Below, one piece after another: positions 37,842-46,870 of a DNA stretch of 64,000 bases. The notes beneath the pieces are model-generated. The model searched no databases. It saw only the letters and a list, made by a program, of their open reading frames with translations, and was not told the origin of the DNA. The position numbers and the translations under genes were made by a program. The stretch spans positions 195,449-259,448 of the forward strand of contig JADJOD010000007.1 in assembly GCA_016713985.1 (NCBI GenBank), given 5' to 3'. Numbering within the stretch: the stretch's first letter is position 1; the number at the start of each line of letters is the position of its first letter. Source of the stretch: Lewinellaceae bacterium. Its GTDB lineage: Bacteria; Bacteroidota; Bacteroidia; Chitinophagales; Saprospiraceae.

Positions 37842-38462
37842 ATGCAAAAGTATTGCCTTTCCGTGCTCTTGTTCGCACTTTGCAGCCCAATCCGGGCCCA
37901 GGAAATGGCCGTCATGCTCGACAAGATGAACGTACTTTATACCGGCCTGGACAATCCTTTCCATATCGTGGTATCCGATGTGGCATCACAAAGGCTGGTA
38001 CTGTCGCCTTCGCAGGGAGTGATCCTGGCGGACAGCAGCGGGACGTATCTGTGGCGGCTGTGCGCCTGTAATTCGGACAAAGCCTGGATGGTTATTTCCG
38101 ATTCCCTGCCGGGAAATATTATTGATACTGTATTTTTCAGGGTAAAACGATTGCCGGAACCCCGTTTTGAGGTGTCGAAAAGGGGGCATCATTCCAATGG
38201 CGGCGTTACCGGATATTTTGACCACATTTCCCGGGATTACCTGCGCCCGGAGATCATCGGATTTGACCTGGAATACCTTCCTGAAAAACAAGACCCGATG
38301 ATCGTACACAATACCGGAGCCCGGTTCAACGGCGAAGCGGCCCATTGTGTACTGAAGTTAAAACCGGGCGATCATTTTTTTATTTACGGCATCACATGGC
38401 GCGCGGGATGTGATCCGACAGTCCGAAAAAGTGAGGAGATATTGGGTTTTAGTGTGAAGTGA
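37842..38462 (+). CDS. GldM C-terminal-domain-like exported protein
   Basis: A 206-residue protein with signal peptide MQKYCLSVLLFALCSPIRAQ followed by AVMLDKMNVLYTGLDNPFHI, which closely resembles the GldM/PorM hallmark (a-x-LDKMNVvYrGvdNP). It lacks the N-terminal transmembrane helix and first periplasmic domains of GldM and so represents only the last domains. In T9SS, the GldM C-terminus contacts the GldK/GldN ring; its placement beside two GldN-like genes suggests a partial, accessory version of that contact. The ATG at 37842 opens the signal peptide. Confidence 0.7.
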   Translation: MQKYCLSVLLFALCSPIRAQEMAVMLDKMNVLYTGLDNPFHIVVSDVASQRLVLSPSQGVILADSSGTYLWRLCACNSDKAWMVISDSLPGNIIDTVFFRVKRLPEPRFEVSKRGHHSNGGVTGYFDHISRDYLRPEIIGFDLEYLPEKQDPMIVHNTGARFNGEAAHCVLKLKPGDHFFIYGITWRAGCDPTVRKSEEILGFSVK

Positions 38463-38531
38463 AGGAAGGGTAATCTGTTATATGTACTCCGTTTTATAAA
38501 TTCACCATTTTACATTAAATTTCTTTTCCCG

Positions 38532-38539
38532 TATTTTTG
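38532..38539 (+). promoter_or_regulatory. Promoter -7 element of the S24-like gene
   Basis: TATTTTTG matches TAnnTTTG and ends 19 bp before the GTG start. Confidence 0.45.
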
Positions 38540-38558
38540 CAAAATAAAATTTTTTATA

Positions 38559-39059
38559 GTGAAATTGCCGAAACCACATAAGCCGAATGTAATTATCATT
38601 GGCGACAAGCTCAATGCGGGTGACGGCACACCTGCGCAAACTACAGATGAGCGTACTCCTGCATATTTGGATCGTTTGGGAAAGCCTCCTTTTGGCGGGT
38701 CATTTATTGCAATCGAATCATCAGGAACCAGTATGCCCAATTACATACCCGAAGGCAAAATTGCAATTGGGATAACCCAATCAATGGATAAAAATTGGGA
38801 ATTTTTACAAACCCAACCCTACATTTTACTAACAAAAGGAAATGGCTGGCTGATTAAAACTATCAACAAATTTACTGATGCAAATGATAATGACTGGCTC
38901 ATGTTGACATCATCCAATCCTGATAAAAAATTCAAACCAATAATAATCGATCAAAATGAGGTGTTGTGTGTCTTTAAATTCATTAAGTTCATGGATCGAA
39001 AACTATTTTGGGCTGAAGTGATCATTTGCCCTACAGATGACAACCCCTCTGATTTTTAA
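38559..39059 (+). CDS. Stand-alone S24/LexA-like peptidase domain protein
   Basis: A 166-residue protein starting at a GTG. FIAIESSGTSMPNYIPEGKI resembles the LexA/UmuD serine motif (Ser58), and KGNGWLIKTI gives the general-base lysine (Lys100), 42 residues later. No helix-turn-helix is present and there is no cleavage-site region clearly visible, so it is not a typical repressor; it could be a UmuD-like or phage-derived protease or a signal-sensing domain. The gene and its flanks are much more AT-rich than the neighbours, which suggests acquisition by transfer. Confidence 0.65.
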   Translation: MKLPKPHKPNVIIIGDKLNAGDGTPAQTTDERTPAYLDRLGKPPFGGSFIAIESSGTSMPNYIPEGKIAIGITQSMDKNWEFLQTQPYILLTKGNGWLIKTINKFTDANDNDWLMLTSSNPDKKFKPIIIDQNEVLCVFKFIKFMDRKLFWAEVIICPTDDNPSDF

Positions 39060-39106
39060 CTTTTTTCTTGTCCAAAAAGAGGTTGGAATCCCACTAATCT
39101 TAACAA

Positions 39107-39138
39107 TTGCGGCACATTTTCGTTTTTTCCTAACTTTG
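39107..39138 (+). promoter_or_regulatory. Bacteroidota-type promoter
   Basis: TTG at 39107-39109 and TAACTTTG at 39131-39138, 21 bp apart, upstream of the small protein at 39194. Confidence 0.55.
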
Positions 39139-39193
39139 CACCTCCAACAAAAAAGCCGGCAACGTTTGTGCAGGCACAAAAACAATACGAGTT

Positions 39194-39382
39194 ATGTCCG
39201 AAGACAAAAAAGATCCGACCCCGAACGAGCAACCTGAGGCAAAAAAACCCAAACCGGTTGCACCCAAACGCAGCACCGTCAACCCTTTTTTGAAAAACAA
39301 CAAATTTATATCGCCTAAATCCGGCAACCCGGGTATGAAAGGAGGCGGCCACAAAGGTGGTGGTATGAAGAAAGGGAAGTAA
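39194..39382 (+). CDS. Hypothetical small basic protein
   Basis: A 62-residue, highly charged protein: MSEDKKDPTPNEQPEAKKPK, then PKRSTVNPFLKNNKFIS and a glycine/lysine tail (GGGHKGGGMKKGK). No membrane segment. It has a well-spaced promoter directly upstream and a palindrome after it, which supports expression. Likely nucleic-acid binding by charge alone, but unassigned. Confidence 0.55.
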   Translation: MSEDKKDPTPNEQPEAKKPKPVAPKRSTVNPFLKNNKFISPKSGNPGMKGGGHKGGGMKKGK

Positions 39383-39471
39383 CCCGGTTTAAAAAAATTC
39401 GTTGTTTCTGGTTGCCACGATTATAAACGTGATCTATCCGGTCGGGGTAAAGTTTCAATGGTAGGTTTATT

Positions 39472-39550
39472 TAGTGGTGGCACATATTTTCAACCTTACA
39501 AGTGCCGCCTGAGGTGGCATTTGTAAGATTGAAAATATGTGCCACCACTA
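39472..39550. repeat. 79-bp palindrome between convergent genes
   Basis: TAGTGGTGGCACATATTTTC at the left end recurs inverted at the right end; the arms are about 36 bp with two or three mismatches, around a loop of about 6 bases. It lies exactly between two convergent genes and can act as a terminator in both directions. Confidence 0.85.
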
Positions 39551-39563
39551 CGTACAAAATAAC

Positions 39564-42149
39564 CTACCTGACCACCGTAATTTTCACCGCCTTCCGCTGG
39601 TTTCCTGCCTGAAAATCAAGCAGATAGAGCCCTGCCGGAATACCTGCACCCGCCAGGTTCAGTTGCACGGAATGCCTCCCCTGCTCATATTCCGACACAG
39701 GGATTTCCATAACGGTCTGGCCGGTAATCGAACGAAGAGCAATACCTGCTGGCATCAACTCCGGCAGACTGAAGGCGACCGTCACCTGATCGGTAGCCAG
39801 TGTGGGTTGCACGTCGAGCGTGAGCCCGTTGCCGGGCTCCCAGGTGGAGGAAGCGGTGCCGAATACAGCCACGAGGGTATCCGCCTGGGTAATGGTGAGC
39901 CGCGCCTTGTCTGTATTCACATTGGGCGTGATGAGGCTGCCGGAGCGGCTTTCCCAGTGGGAAAAAGGCAAGGTGCTTTTGGCGTTGGCTTCGATGATGT
40001 TTTCCATGCCGGCGTAATAGGCGCCCGTCCAGGGAAATTGTTCGATATCGAGCGTATTAAAATCAATTTCGCCGGCGCCGGGTGGTTCCACCAGCAGGGT
40101 GACCGGGTAAGGGCCGGTGATCTCGAAACAGGTCGTCATACCGTCGTCGAGCAGGGTGCAGCGCTGACCGATAAAGTCTCGGAGTTTTTTCACATTGATC
40201 TTCCAGTCGTTGTACGATCCGCCCCAACGTGTGGCGTGACGTGTCATTTCCGGGTCGATGACGGCTACCATGCTGTCGAGCACGTGTAACATGTTTTCGC
40301 AGGTAAACACGGTGTTTTGCAAATCGGCCTGCCGCGAATAATAGAGTTGGCGGAATTCGGCGCTGTGCGACTGTAATCGCCTGAAAATCAGGTCGTGTTT
40401 GCCATCCACCCGGATACAAAACGTATCGTTTCCGAAGGTCACGCAGGTATCCGCCATCGCGCCGAAGAAGAAGTCGTTTTGAATGTAATTGGAAATGGCG
40501 TCGATGTCGCAGGGAACCGCGTCGGGGTCGGTATTCGGCACACCGGAGTAGTTGATGTAATAATCAAAGGTGGCGTCGTAATCCCAGAGCATGTAGCCCC
40601 ACTTTTTGTGGTCGCCGGCGGGGTTGTTGCCGCGCCACCAGGCGGTGTTGTAATTGATCCAGTCGGAGGCGACAAAATTGAGTCCGGTAATAAAATAATC
40701 ACACAGCGAAACGAGGTTGAGTTGATCTTCCACCATGTGGTAATTGGCGGTATCGCTCATGTCGTTTTGCAGGATAAAGTTCTGGAGCGCCCGCCAGTCG
40801 TCAAAAGCCTGTTCTCCGCCGTATTCCGCCCAGCTTTCTCCCCAGGTTTCGAGTACCTGGATGTCGTATTTTCCCTGATCGTAATATTCTTCGGTGTAGT
40901 CGTGGTCATCGGGGTATTCGCGCAGGCCGTAGACGCCCCAGTATTCGCCGTTGAGAAATACGATCATTCGTTCCGTGGCGCGCACGTCAAGTTTTAGTCC
41001 GCCGAGTTTGGCTAAGGCCTGGCAGTATTCGTCGCGGATGTGGGCGCAGCCTTTGTGGGCGGGCAGGAAATTGCCGGGATAGTTATCATCGCCGGAGGCG
41101 CGGAGTATAACCCGTTGATATTCATCACGGTCGGAGTAGCCGAACAGTTTTTCTTTCAGGGCATTGGAATAACCCATTTCGTCGCGGCTCACCCAGTCAA
41201 GGCTGCGCTGGTCGTTGACCCAGGAGTCTTGCCCGTGTGAATTGAGTTCGCCGTACGAACGTGTGGTCAGCAATTTGTCCGTTCCAAAAAACTCGATGGT
41301 GCCGACGGGGCGGATGTCCTTGTTGCCATTGGCCAGTTCCAGCAGGTTATCGGCGGCGACGGAAGCCACGATCAGGGTAAAATCTTCGTTGATAAAATAG
41401 GTTTTGAACTGGATTAAACTCGGCAGCACGGCGGGGTCGGGACTGAAGGCCCGCGCTTTCACAACGGTAGTGGCATCGATCTGGAGTGGTGCGTTGTATT
41501 CGGCAGATAATTCGGTCGGTTCGGCGCCGTCGGTGGTGTACCGGATCACGGCGCCCGGTTCGGGAGTAGTAATGCTCACGAGTTGGCTCGTGGTATAAAA
41601 ACCCGCCTCCACGTTCATGTCGGGCCGGCCGGCGAAACGGGTGAACTGGATGGACGTATTGTTAGAAGCGCCCGGGGTGGGGGTGGTACATACCAGCCAG
41701 GTGGCGCCGCCGTCGATATTGCGGCAACGCGACTGGTGCACCAGCGTTTTTTCCACTTCCACGGCGTCGGCGATCAGTCCGTTGGGTTGGGTCAGCACGA
41801 TTTTGTCGTTGCCTTTTGTTTGGGTCAGGCTGAAATTGGTGTGGAAATGACCACCCGCACTTTCGTTTCGTTTGGAGCACCAGACAAGCAGGTAGCCGCC
41901 GGCCGGAATCGTGGTACCCGCAGGGAAGGACCATTGGGCCAGTTCCGTATCGTCGTCCGTCAATCCCCAGCCGCTGATGTCGGCGGGACCGGCTGCGGGG
42001 TTGTACAGTTCAATCCAGTCTTCGTGTTTGCCGTAGTTGTCGGGAAATTGTTCCCAGTTGGCGGCGGAATACTCGTTCACACGCACTTGCGCCGCAGCGG
42101 CAAATGCAATAAAAAGGAAAAGGAAGGTCAGTGTTTTTGTTCGGATCAT
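39564..42149 (-). CDS. CotH kinase family protein with lamin-tail domain and T9SS sorting domain
   Basis: An 861-residue exported protein. Signal peptide (1-20), lamin-tail domain (about 21-150: VRVNEYSAANWEQFPDNYGK, ELYNPAAGPADISGWGLTD), a chitobiase C-terminal-like module (RYTTDGAEPTELSAEY), then the CotH kinase-like domain (about 280-620) with SYGELNSHGQDSW, FLNGEYWGVYGLREYPDDHD and MLWDYDATFDYY, where acidic residues fit the active centre. The end (LDVQPTLATDQVTV to AGLYLLDFQAGNQRKAVKIT) is a T9SS sorting domain. CotH proteins phosphorylate secreted proteins in spore formers; the role in Bacteroidota is unknown. Confidence 0.92.
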   Translation of the reverse strand: MIRTKTLTFLFLFIAFAAAAQVRVNEYSAANWEQFPDNYGKHEDWIELYNPAAGPADISGWGLTDDDTELAQWSFPAGTTIPAGGYLLVWCSKRNESAGGHFHTNFSLTQTKGNDKIVLTQPNGLIADAVEVEKTLVHQSRCRNIDGGATWLVCTTPTPGASNNTSIQFTRFAGRPDMNVEAGFYTTSQLVSITTPEPGAVIRYTTDGAEPTELSAEYNAPLQIDATTVVKARAFSPDPAVLPSLIQFKTYFINEDFTLIVASVAADNLLELANGNKDIRPVGTIEFFGTDKLLTTRSYGELNSHGQDSWVNDQRSLDWVSRDEMGYSNALKEKLFGYSDRDEYQRVILRASGDDNYPGNFLPAHKGCAHIRDEYCQALAKLGGLKLDVRATERMIVFLNGEYWGVYGLREYPDDHDYTEEYYDQGKYDIQVLETWGESWAEYGGEQAFDDWRALQNFILQNDMSDTANYHMVEDQLNLVSLCDYFITGLNFVASDWINYNTAWWRGNNPAGDHKKWGYMLWDYDATFDYYINYSGVPNTDPDAVPCDIDAISNYIQNDFFFGAMADTCVTFGNDTFCIRVDGKHDLIFRRLQSHSAEFRQLYYSRQADLQNTVFTCENMLHVLDSMVAVIDPEMTRHATRWGGSYNDWKINVKKLRDFIGQRCTLLDDGMTTCFEITGPYPVTLLVEPPGAGEIDFNTLDIEQFPWTGAYYAGMENIIEANAKSTLPFSHWESRSGSLITPNVNTDKARLTITQADTLVAVFGTASSTWEPGNGLTLDVQPTLATDQVTVAFSLPELMPAGIALRSITGQTVMEIPVSEYEQGRHSVQLNLAGAGIPAGLYLLDFQAGNQRKAVKITVVR

Positions 42150-42390
42150 GACGGATAAGTTTCAGTAAGGTCTGGCGAATGGTCGGTACGCCGGAACCGT
42201 TTAAAGGAAATGATTGAATCGTGGAAAGGTCTGAAAATGAACTAAAATTGCCGGGTGCAAAGCCTGATAAGCCAATTCGTGACAATATTTCCCGCGAATC
42301 GGTCCGGCGCGCCAAGATACGGGAATAAGCAATTTCCGGTCCGGGCATATATCCGTCGCAGGAATATAAACAATACTCGTTTCCATGTTT

Positions 42391-42398
42391 TACTTTTG
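42391..42398 (+). promoter_or_regulatory. Promoter -7 element used to choose the start of the AraC-type gene
   Basis: TACTTTTG matches TAnnTTTG. It lies inside the open frame that reaches back to 42255, which argues that translation begins downstream, probably at the TTG at 42417. Confidence 0.45.
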
Positions 42399-42416
42399 GT
42401 CATCGTTTCCACTCAC

Positions 42417-43565
42417 TTGGATTTTTCACTTTCCTTCTACGCCCTCATTCCCTTTCTGACGCTCCTGCAAGCGGTCATTTTTTCCCTGTTGCTGCTCTAC
42501 CGGGGCTGGCAGGAGGAAAGGCATTCAGACATCCGGCTGGCATTTCTGCTTATTTTATTCGGACTAAGCGGTATCCCGTATATGCTGGGCATGATGGGAA
42601 TCAATTATTTGTGGGTGGAATGGCCTTTTTATCCCTGGCAGTATTTCGGGTTGGCTGTGCCGCCGTCCATTTACCTGTTTTTACGCAGTTTAGTCAATTC
42701 CGATTTTCGATTTGAAACCCGGCAACTCTGGCATTACGCCCCCTATATCGTCAACTTTTTCTATCACCTGCTGGTGGGAATACAAGGCGTCGAATTCGCC
42801 AACCGCTGGCAGCAACAAATAGACGGCCCCTGTTACATTTTTGCCCTGACAGAAGCGGTGGAACTGATACAACACGCCCTGTACCTCGTGCTGAGTATTC
42901 AGTTGTACCGGCAGTACCGCAACTGGATCGTGAAGGAGTTTTCCAATACGGGGCGGGTAGAATTCGCGTGGTTCCGGGTTTTTTTATTCGTTTTTGGCCT
43001 GAAAGTGATCGAAGTCTGGGCCTTTGCCGCTTATTACCTCTTTATCGGAGCGCAGTACGACAAACTCTGGTGGGGACTTTTTTCGGATACGGTGATGACT
43101 TATTTCCTCAGTATCTTCAGTTATGCCCAGCCATACGTCCGGGAACTGCACTTTCAGGCCAGCGGGCAAATGTACGGTTCGGGTGGTGCGGCGGTAGTTG
43201 CCCCGCCGGAGCCTCTTGGACCAAAACTGGAAGACTGGAAAAAACGGGTTCTCGATTTTTTTGACGCAGAAAAACCTTTTCTGGACCCCGAACTTACACT
43301 TTCCGGGCTTGCCGGCAGCATGGGTACCAATTCTTCCGTGCTTTCCCAGGTGATCAATACCGGTTTTGGCAAAAACTTCAATGATTTTGTAAACGGCTAC
43401 CGTGTTGAAGCCTTTAAACAAAAAATGGCCGCTCCGGAAAACGCACACTTTACCCTGCTGGCCCTGGCTCTCGAATGTGGATTCAACTCAAAAGCCACTT
43501 TTAACCGGGCATTCCGCAAACTGACCGGCCATTCTCCCAAAGAATTCATCCGGCGCAAGCGATAA
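42417..43565 (+). CDS. AraC family regulator with N-terminal membrane sensor domain
   Basis: About 382 residues if started at the TTG at 42417 (DFSLSFYALIPFLTLLQAV). The frame is open to 42255 but the upstream codons have no protein character. Seven or so hydrophobic segments (residues 5-240), for example RLAFLLILFGLSGIPYMLGM and RVFLFVFGLKVIEVWAFAA, are followed by a C-terminal AraC/XylS DNA-binding domain with LTLSGLAGSMGTNSSVLSQV, GFGKNFNDFVNGYRVEAFKQ and LECGFNSKATFNRAFRKLTG. Ligand and targets unknown. Such membrane-anchored AraC proteins are frequent in Bacteroidota. Confidence 0.85.
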   Translation: MDFSLSFYALIPFLTLLQAVIFSLLLLYRGWQEERHSDIRLAFLLILFGLSGIPYMLGMMGINYLWVEWPFYPWQYFGLAVPPSIYLFLRSLVNSDFRFETRQLWHYAPYIVNFFYHLLVGIQGVEFANRWQQQIDGPCYIFALTEAVELIQHALYLVLSIQLYRQYRNWIVKEFSNTGRVEFAWFRVFLFVFGLKVIEVWAFAAYYLFIGAQYDKLWWGLFSDTVMTYFLSIFSYAQPYVRELHFQASGQMYGSGGAAVVAPPEPLGPKLEDWKKRVLDFFDAEKPFLDPELTLSGLAGSMGTNSSVLSQVINTGFGKNFNDFVNGYRVEAFKQKMAAPENAHFTLLALALECGFNSKATFNRAFRKLTGHSPKEFIRRKR

Positions 43566-43711
43566 AAATCGAGGTTGGCAGCCTTTTTTGCCGGAGAAGG
43601 GTCCTTTATTACCCAATACTTTGTTTCGCAGGTCTCAAATCATCATTTGCAACGCGCAGTTGATCCGGCTGTGGCACTTTTGCCCATCTTTTCACAAAAA
43701 AACTGCGGCAC

Positions 43712-44602
43712 ATGCAATCTGTCATTCGTATTTTCACTTTTGGGTTGTTTTTGTTTTTAACTTTTAATCGCTGCATCGCTCAGCGCAAACCATTACTACC
43801 AGATGGCAATACCCGAACCACCACCCTTGCACTTCAACCGTTTCAGGAACTCCGTTTACGCTGGCTGGGTGGTAAAATCGAGGTGGAATTCGGCGCGGAC
43901 ACGTCAATACTCGAAATCATCGCCGACGAAAATATCCTGCAATTGATCGAAACGGAGAATACGGCCGGAACCCTCCGCATCGAGGTAAAAGGAAACGAAC
44001 AAAACCGATTGTGGCTGGAAGACGACAAAACAATGATCAAAATAAAAGTGTCCGCCCAGCCGGATCGGATTGAATATCGATGTAATGCCAATGCCAATAT
44101 GTTGGGGATAAAAACCGATAAACTGTACCTGGAGAAAGACATGAACGGGGATTTGACCCTGAACGGATCGGCAGCAGCGCTGGTCATCGGCAAAACGGGC
44201 AATGGCAGCATATTTGCATCGCAACTCCAGGTGAATACGGCCGATGTGCAGTCCGACGGCAACGGCGACCTGCAATTGACCGTCCAACAATTTGAACGCC
44301 GGGAGACCTCCGGGAATGGTGTAGTCGGTAATTCAACCGATGCCCCGGCCGATCCGGCAATACCCCTCCAACGGGTTCAGGTGACCCTGTTCAACAATCG
44401 TGCACGTAAACAGGAATTTTATGTGACGGGCGAAAACGGCGCCGGCCGCTCCTTCTCCTATGGCCTTTCCCTGGGCGCATACGCCAAACACCGGGAATCT
44501 TTGCCCCCCGGAACAAAAGTATACCTGGGCGACCGGTCGGGTCGCCTGCTGGTCACCCTGTCCGAAAAAGATGATCACCGGACAATCGGGTTGTTCGAAT
44601 AA
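43712..44602 (+). CDS. DUF2807 (head GIN) family exported protein
   Basis: A 296-residue protein with signal peptide MQSVIRIFTFGLFLFLTFNRCIAQ and a repetitive beta-helix-like body typical of DUF2807: FQELRLRWLGGKIEVEF, DLTLNGSAAALVIGKTGNGS, VQSDGNGDLQLTV and ETSGNGVVGNS. The family is named for its Gly-rich turns; its function is unknown, often proposed as surface binding. Located between two unrelated exported proteins. Confidence 0.75.
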   Translation: MQSVIRIFTFGLFLFLTFNRCIAQRKPLLPDGNTRTTTLALQPFQELRLRWLGGKIEVEFGADTSILEIIADENILQLIETENTAGTLRIEVKGNEQNRLWLEDDKTMIKIKVSAQPDRIEYRCNANANMLGIKTDKLYLEKDMNGDLTLNGSAAALVIGKTGNGSIFASQLQVNTADVQSDGNGDLQLTVQQFERRETSGNGVVGNSTDAPADPAIPLQRVQVTLFNNRARKQEFYVTGENGAGRSFSYGLSLGAYAKHRESLPPGTKVYLGDRSGRLLVTLSEKDDHRTIGLFE

Positions 44603-44704
44603 TACACCCGTTCAGCCCCGCTTTTTACCACTTTAAACACTTTCTTTTTCCAAAAAACCGGCGGGCCGGTAATTTCACAGGCATTGTTCAAATTCCTCCC
44701 GCTT

Positions 44705-46741
44705 ATGAAGCAAATCATACCGGTCATTTTATTTTCGTGTCAGTTTTTTGTTGCCTCATTTGCCCAAACCTTTATGGAAGTTCCCTTGCTGCCCACTTCC
44801 GACGATTCACCCGTCACGTCTGCGATAACGGTGAGTGGGTTGCCGGACAGCATCGGCCCCGATGTATTCGGCGTTGAATCGGTGTGTGTGAGCATTTCCT
44901 ATACGGAGGTCCGGCACCTGATCCTCACCCTGTACGCGCCGGACGGCACCATGGTTAAACTGGCACACCTGAACGGGCGCGATGCCGACCATTTTGCAAA
45001 CACCTGTTTCGGGGAGTCGGGGCAATATTTCCCCTGGGCCAGGCCGCCCTATTACGGTGGCTATCAACCCATTATTCCACTGGGTGTGGTCAATAATTAT
45101 CAAAACCCGAACGGGCAGTGGCGGCTGGTGGTGGAAGAATACCTCGGCGACGACGAAGCGGGAATTCTTGAAAACTGGAGTATTACTTTTGGCAAACACC
45201 CCGCAAAAAGGGATACCCTGCTGGAAAGCAGCGACCTGCCCATCCTGGTCATTCAAACCGGCGGGCAATACATTCAGGACGAGCCGAAGGTATCGGCACA
45301 CCTGGGGGTGATTTCCCGCGAAAAAGGCGCGCGCAACCACCCCGGCGACCCGTTCGACCACTACGACGGCCCTATCGGCATCGAATGGCGGGGCGGCAGT
45401 TCCAAATCGTTTTGGCAGTCGTCATTCAGCATGGAAACCCGCGATGCCCATGGGGATGACCTGGATGTTCCGCTGCTCGGGCTACCCGCCGGGGCGGACT
45501 GGATCCTGCACGGGCCGTTTACGGATAAAAGTTTGCTGCGCAACGCGCTCACTTTTTCCCTGGCAGCGGAGGCCGGGCCGGCATACGTACCACGCACCCG
45601 GTTTTGCGAGTTGGTGCTCGACGGGTCGTACCTCGGCGTGTACACCCTGATTGAAAAAATCAAACGCGACCCGCACCGTGTCGACGTCGCCAAACTCCGG
45701 AAATCCGACACCGGAGGTGATGCTCTGACGGGTGGATACATCATCAAAGTGGATCGCACGAGTGCGGACGGCTGGTATTCGCCGTTCCGGCCGGCCGGCG
45801 GCGGCAGGGTTTATTTCAATTACGTGTATCCAAAAGCGGAGGATATACAGCCCGAACAAATGGCTTATATTCAGGCATTTGTGGATAGTTTTGAACAGGC
45901 CTTGCAGCAGCCGGATTTTTCCGGTCCGGAGGCGGGTTGGCGCCGTTTTGCCGATGAAAACTCGTTTATCGAACATTTCCTGTTCAACGAGGTCAGCAAA
46001 AACGTCGACGCGTATCGCCTGAGCGGGTATCTCTATAAACCCAGGGATTCGGACGGTGGAAAATTACACGCCGGTCCGCTGTGGGATTTTAACTTAGCCT
46101 GGCGAAATGCCGACTACGCCAATAATGCCTCCCCCGAAGGCTGGACCTTTGACGGCGAGCCGCGTGGGGTGCCGTTCTGGTGGAAAAAATTGCTGTCGGA
46201 TACCCTGTATGCCGGCAAAATGAAATGCCGCTGGCAACAACTGCGCCGGACCGGTTTGTCGCAACGGCATATTTTTCAAAAGATCGACTCGCTGGCGGGT
46301 GTGCTGGACGAGGCGCGGGAAAGACATTTCGACCTCTACCCTATTCTCGGGCGCGGGCTTTGGCCCAACCCGCAGCCGATTGCCAAAACCTATGAGGAAG
46401 AAATTGCCAACATGAAATTGTGGATCAGCCGCCGCTTGACCTGGATGGATACGTACTTGCCTGGAAATTGTGATGAAACAACCCAGGCCTGGGCGCCGCC
46501 TGCCTGGGTATTATACCCGAACCCGGCGCGGAACACGCTTTATGTTTTTTTGGAAAAAGCGCCCGAAACGGGGGAAAAACTGGCGCTGACGGATCTTTCC
46601 GGCCGGATTCTCGCGGAAAAAGAGGGTCCGGGCTTCGAACATACATTTGATATCGGCGAACTCGCGGCAGGGTTTTATTTACTCGTTTACCGGGATGCAG
46701 AGGGCCGGGTATTGCGGGCGGACAAGGTGGTAAAAATATGA
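44705..46741 (+). CDS. CotH kinase family protein with P-domain and T9SS sorting domain
   Basis: A 678-residue exported protein from the ATG at 44705 (signal peptide MKQIIPVILFSCQFFVASFAQ). A proprotein-convertase P-domain (about 22-165: VSISYTEVRHLILTLYAPDG, NPNGQWRLVVEEYLGDDEAG) precedes the CotH kinase domain (about 180-590: IEWRGGSSKSFWQSSFSMET, GSYLGVYTLIEKIKRDPHRV, GPLWDFNLAWRNADY). A T9SS sorting domain (YPNPARNTLYVFLEKAPETG to AAGFYLLVYRDAEGRVLRAD) closes it. Second CotH protein in the window, with a different N-terminal module than the first. Confidence 0.92.
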   Translation: MKQIIPVILFSCQFFVASFAQTFMEVPLLPTSDDSPVTSAITVSGLPDSIGPDVFGVESVCVSISYTEVRHLILTLYAPDGTMVKLAHLNGRDADHFANTCFGESGQYFPWARPPYYGGYQPIIPLGVVNNYQNPNGQWRLVVEEYLGDDEAGILENWSITFGKHPAKRDTLLESSDLPILVIQTGGQYIQDEPKVSAHLGVISREKGARNHPGDPFDHYDGPIGIEWRGGSSKSFWQSSFSMETRDAHGDDLDVPLLGLPAGADWILHGPFTDKSLLRNALTFSLAAEAGPAYVPRTRFCELVLDGSYLGVYTLIEKIKRDPHRVDVAKLRKSDTGGDALTGGYIIKVDRTSADGWYSPFRPAGGGRVYFNYVYPKAEDIQPEQMAYIQAFVDSFEQALQQPDFSGPEAGWRRFADENSFIEHFLFNEVSKNVDAYRLSGYLYKPRDSDGGKLHAGPLWDFNLAWRNADYANNASPEGWTFDGEPRGVPFWWKKLLSDTLYAGKMKCRWQQLRRTGLSQRHIFQKIDSLAGVLDEARERHFDLYPILGRGLWPNPQPIAKTYEEEIANMKLWISRRLTWMDTYLPGNCDETTQAWAPPAWVLYPNPARNTLYVFLEKAPETGEKLALTDLSGRILAEKEGPGFEHTFDIGELAAGFYLLVYRDAEGRVLRADKVVKI

Positions 46742-46750
46742 GGCTCCGGT

Positions 46751-46843
46751 TTTCACGCAAAGGCGCCAAGGTTTTGCAAAGTCGCAAAAGTTTGATCCTA
46801 AATACTTTGCGACTTTGTAAAACCTTGGCGCCCTGGCGTGAAA
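46751..46843. repeat. 93-bp palindrome with TTTCACGC...GCGCCAAGG words
   Basis: TTTCACGCAAAGGCGCCAAGG at the left end recurs inverted at the right with few mismatches; arms are about 43 bp around GATCCTA. It lies between two convergent genes. Similar words (CTTTGCGCCTTGGCGTG) recur near 62330. Confidence 0.85.
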
Positions 46844-46870
46844 GAAAAATCCGATCGTGCAGTTCCGGTC

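Noticed and set aside
38559..39059. A LexA or phage cI-type repressor
   Set aside because: The S24-like catalytic motifs are present but no helix-turn-helix precedes them, so it is not a repressor of that kind.
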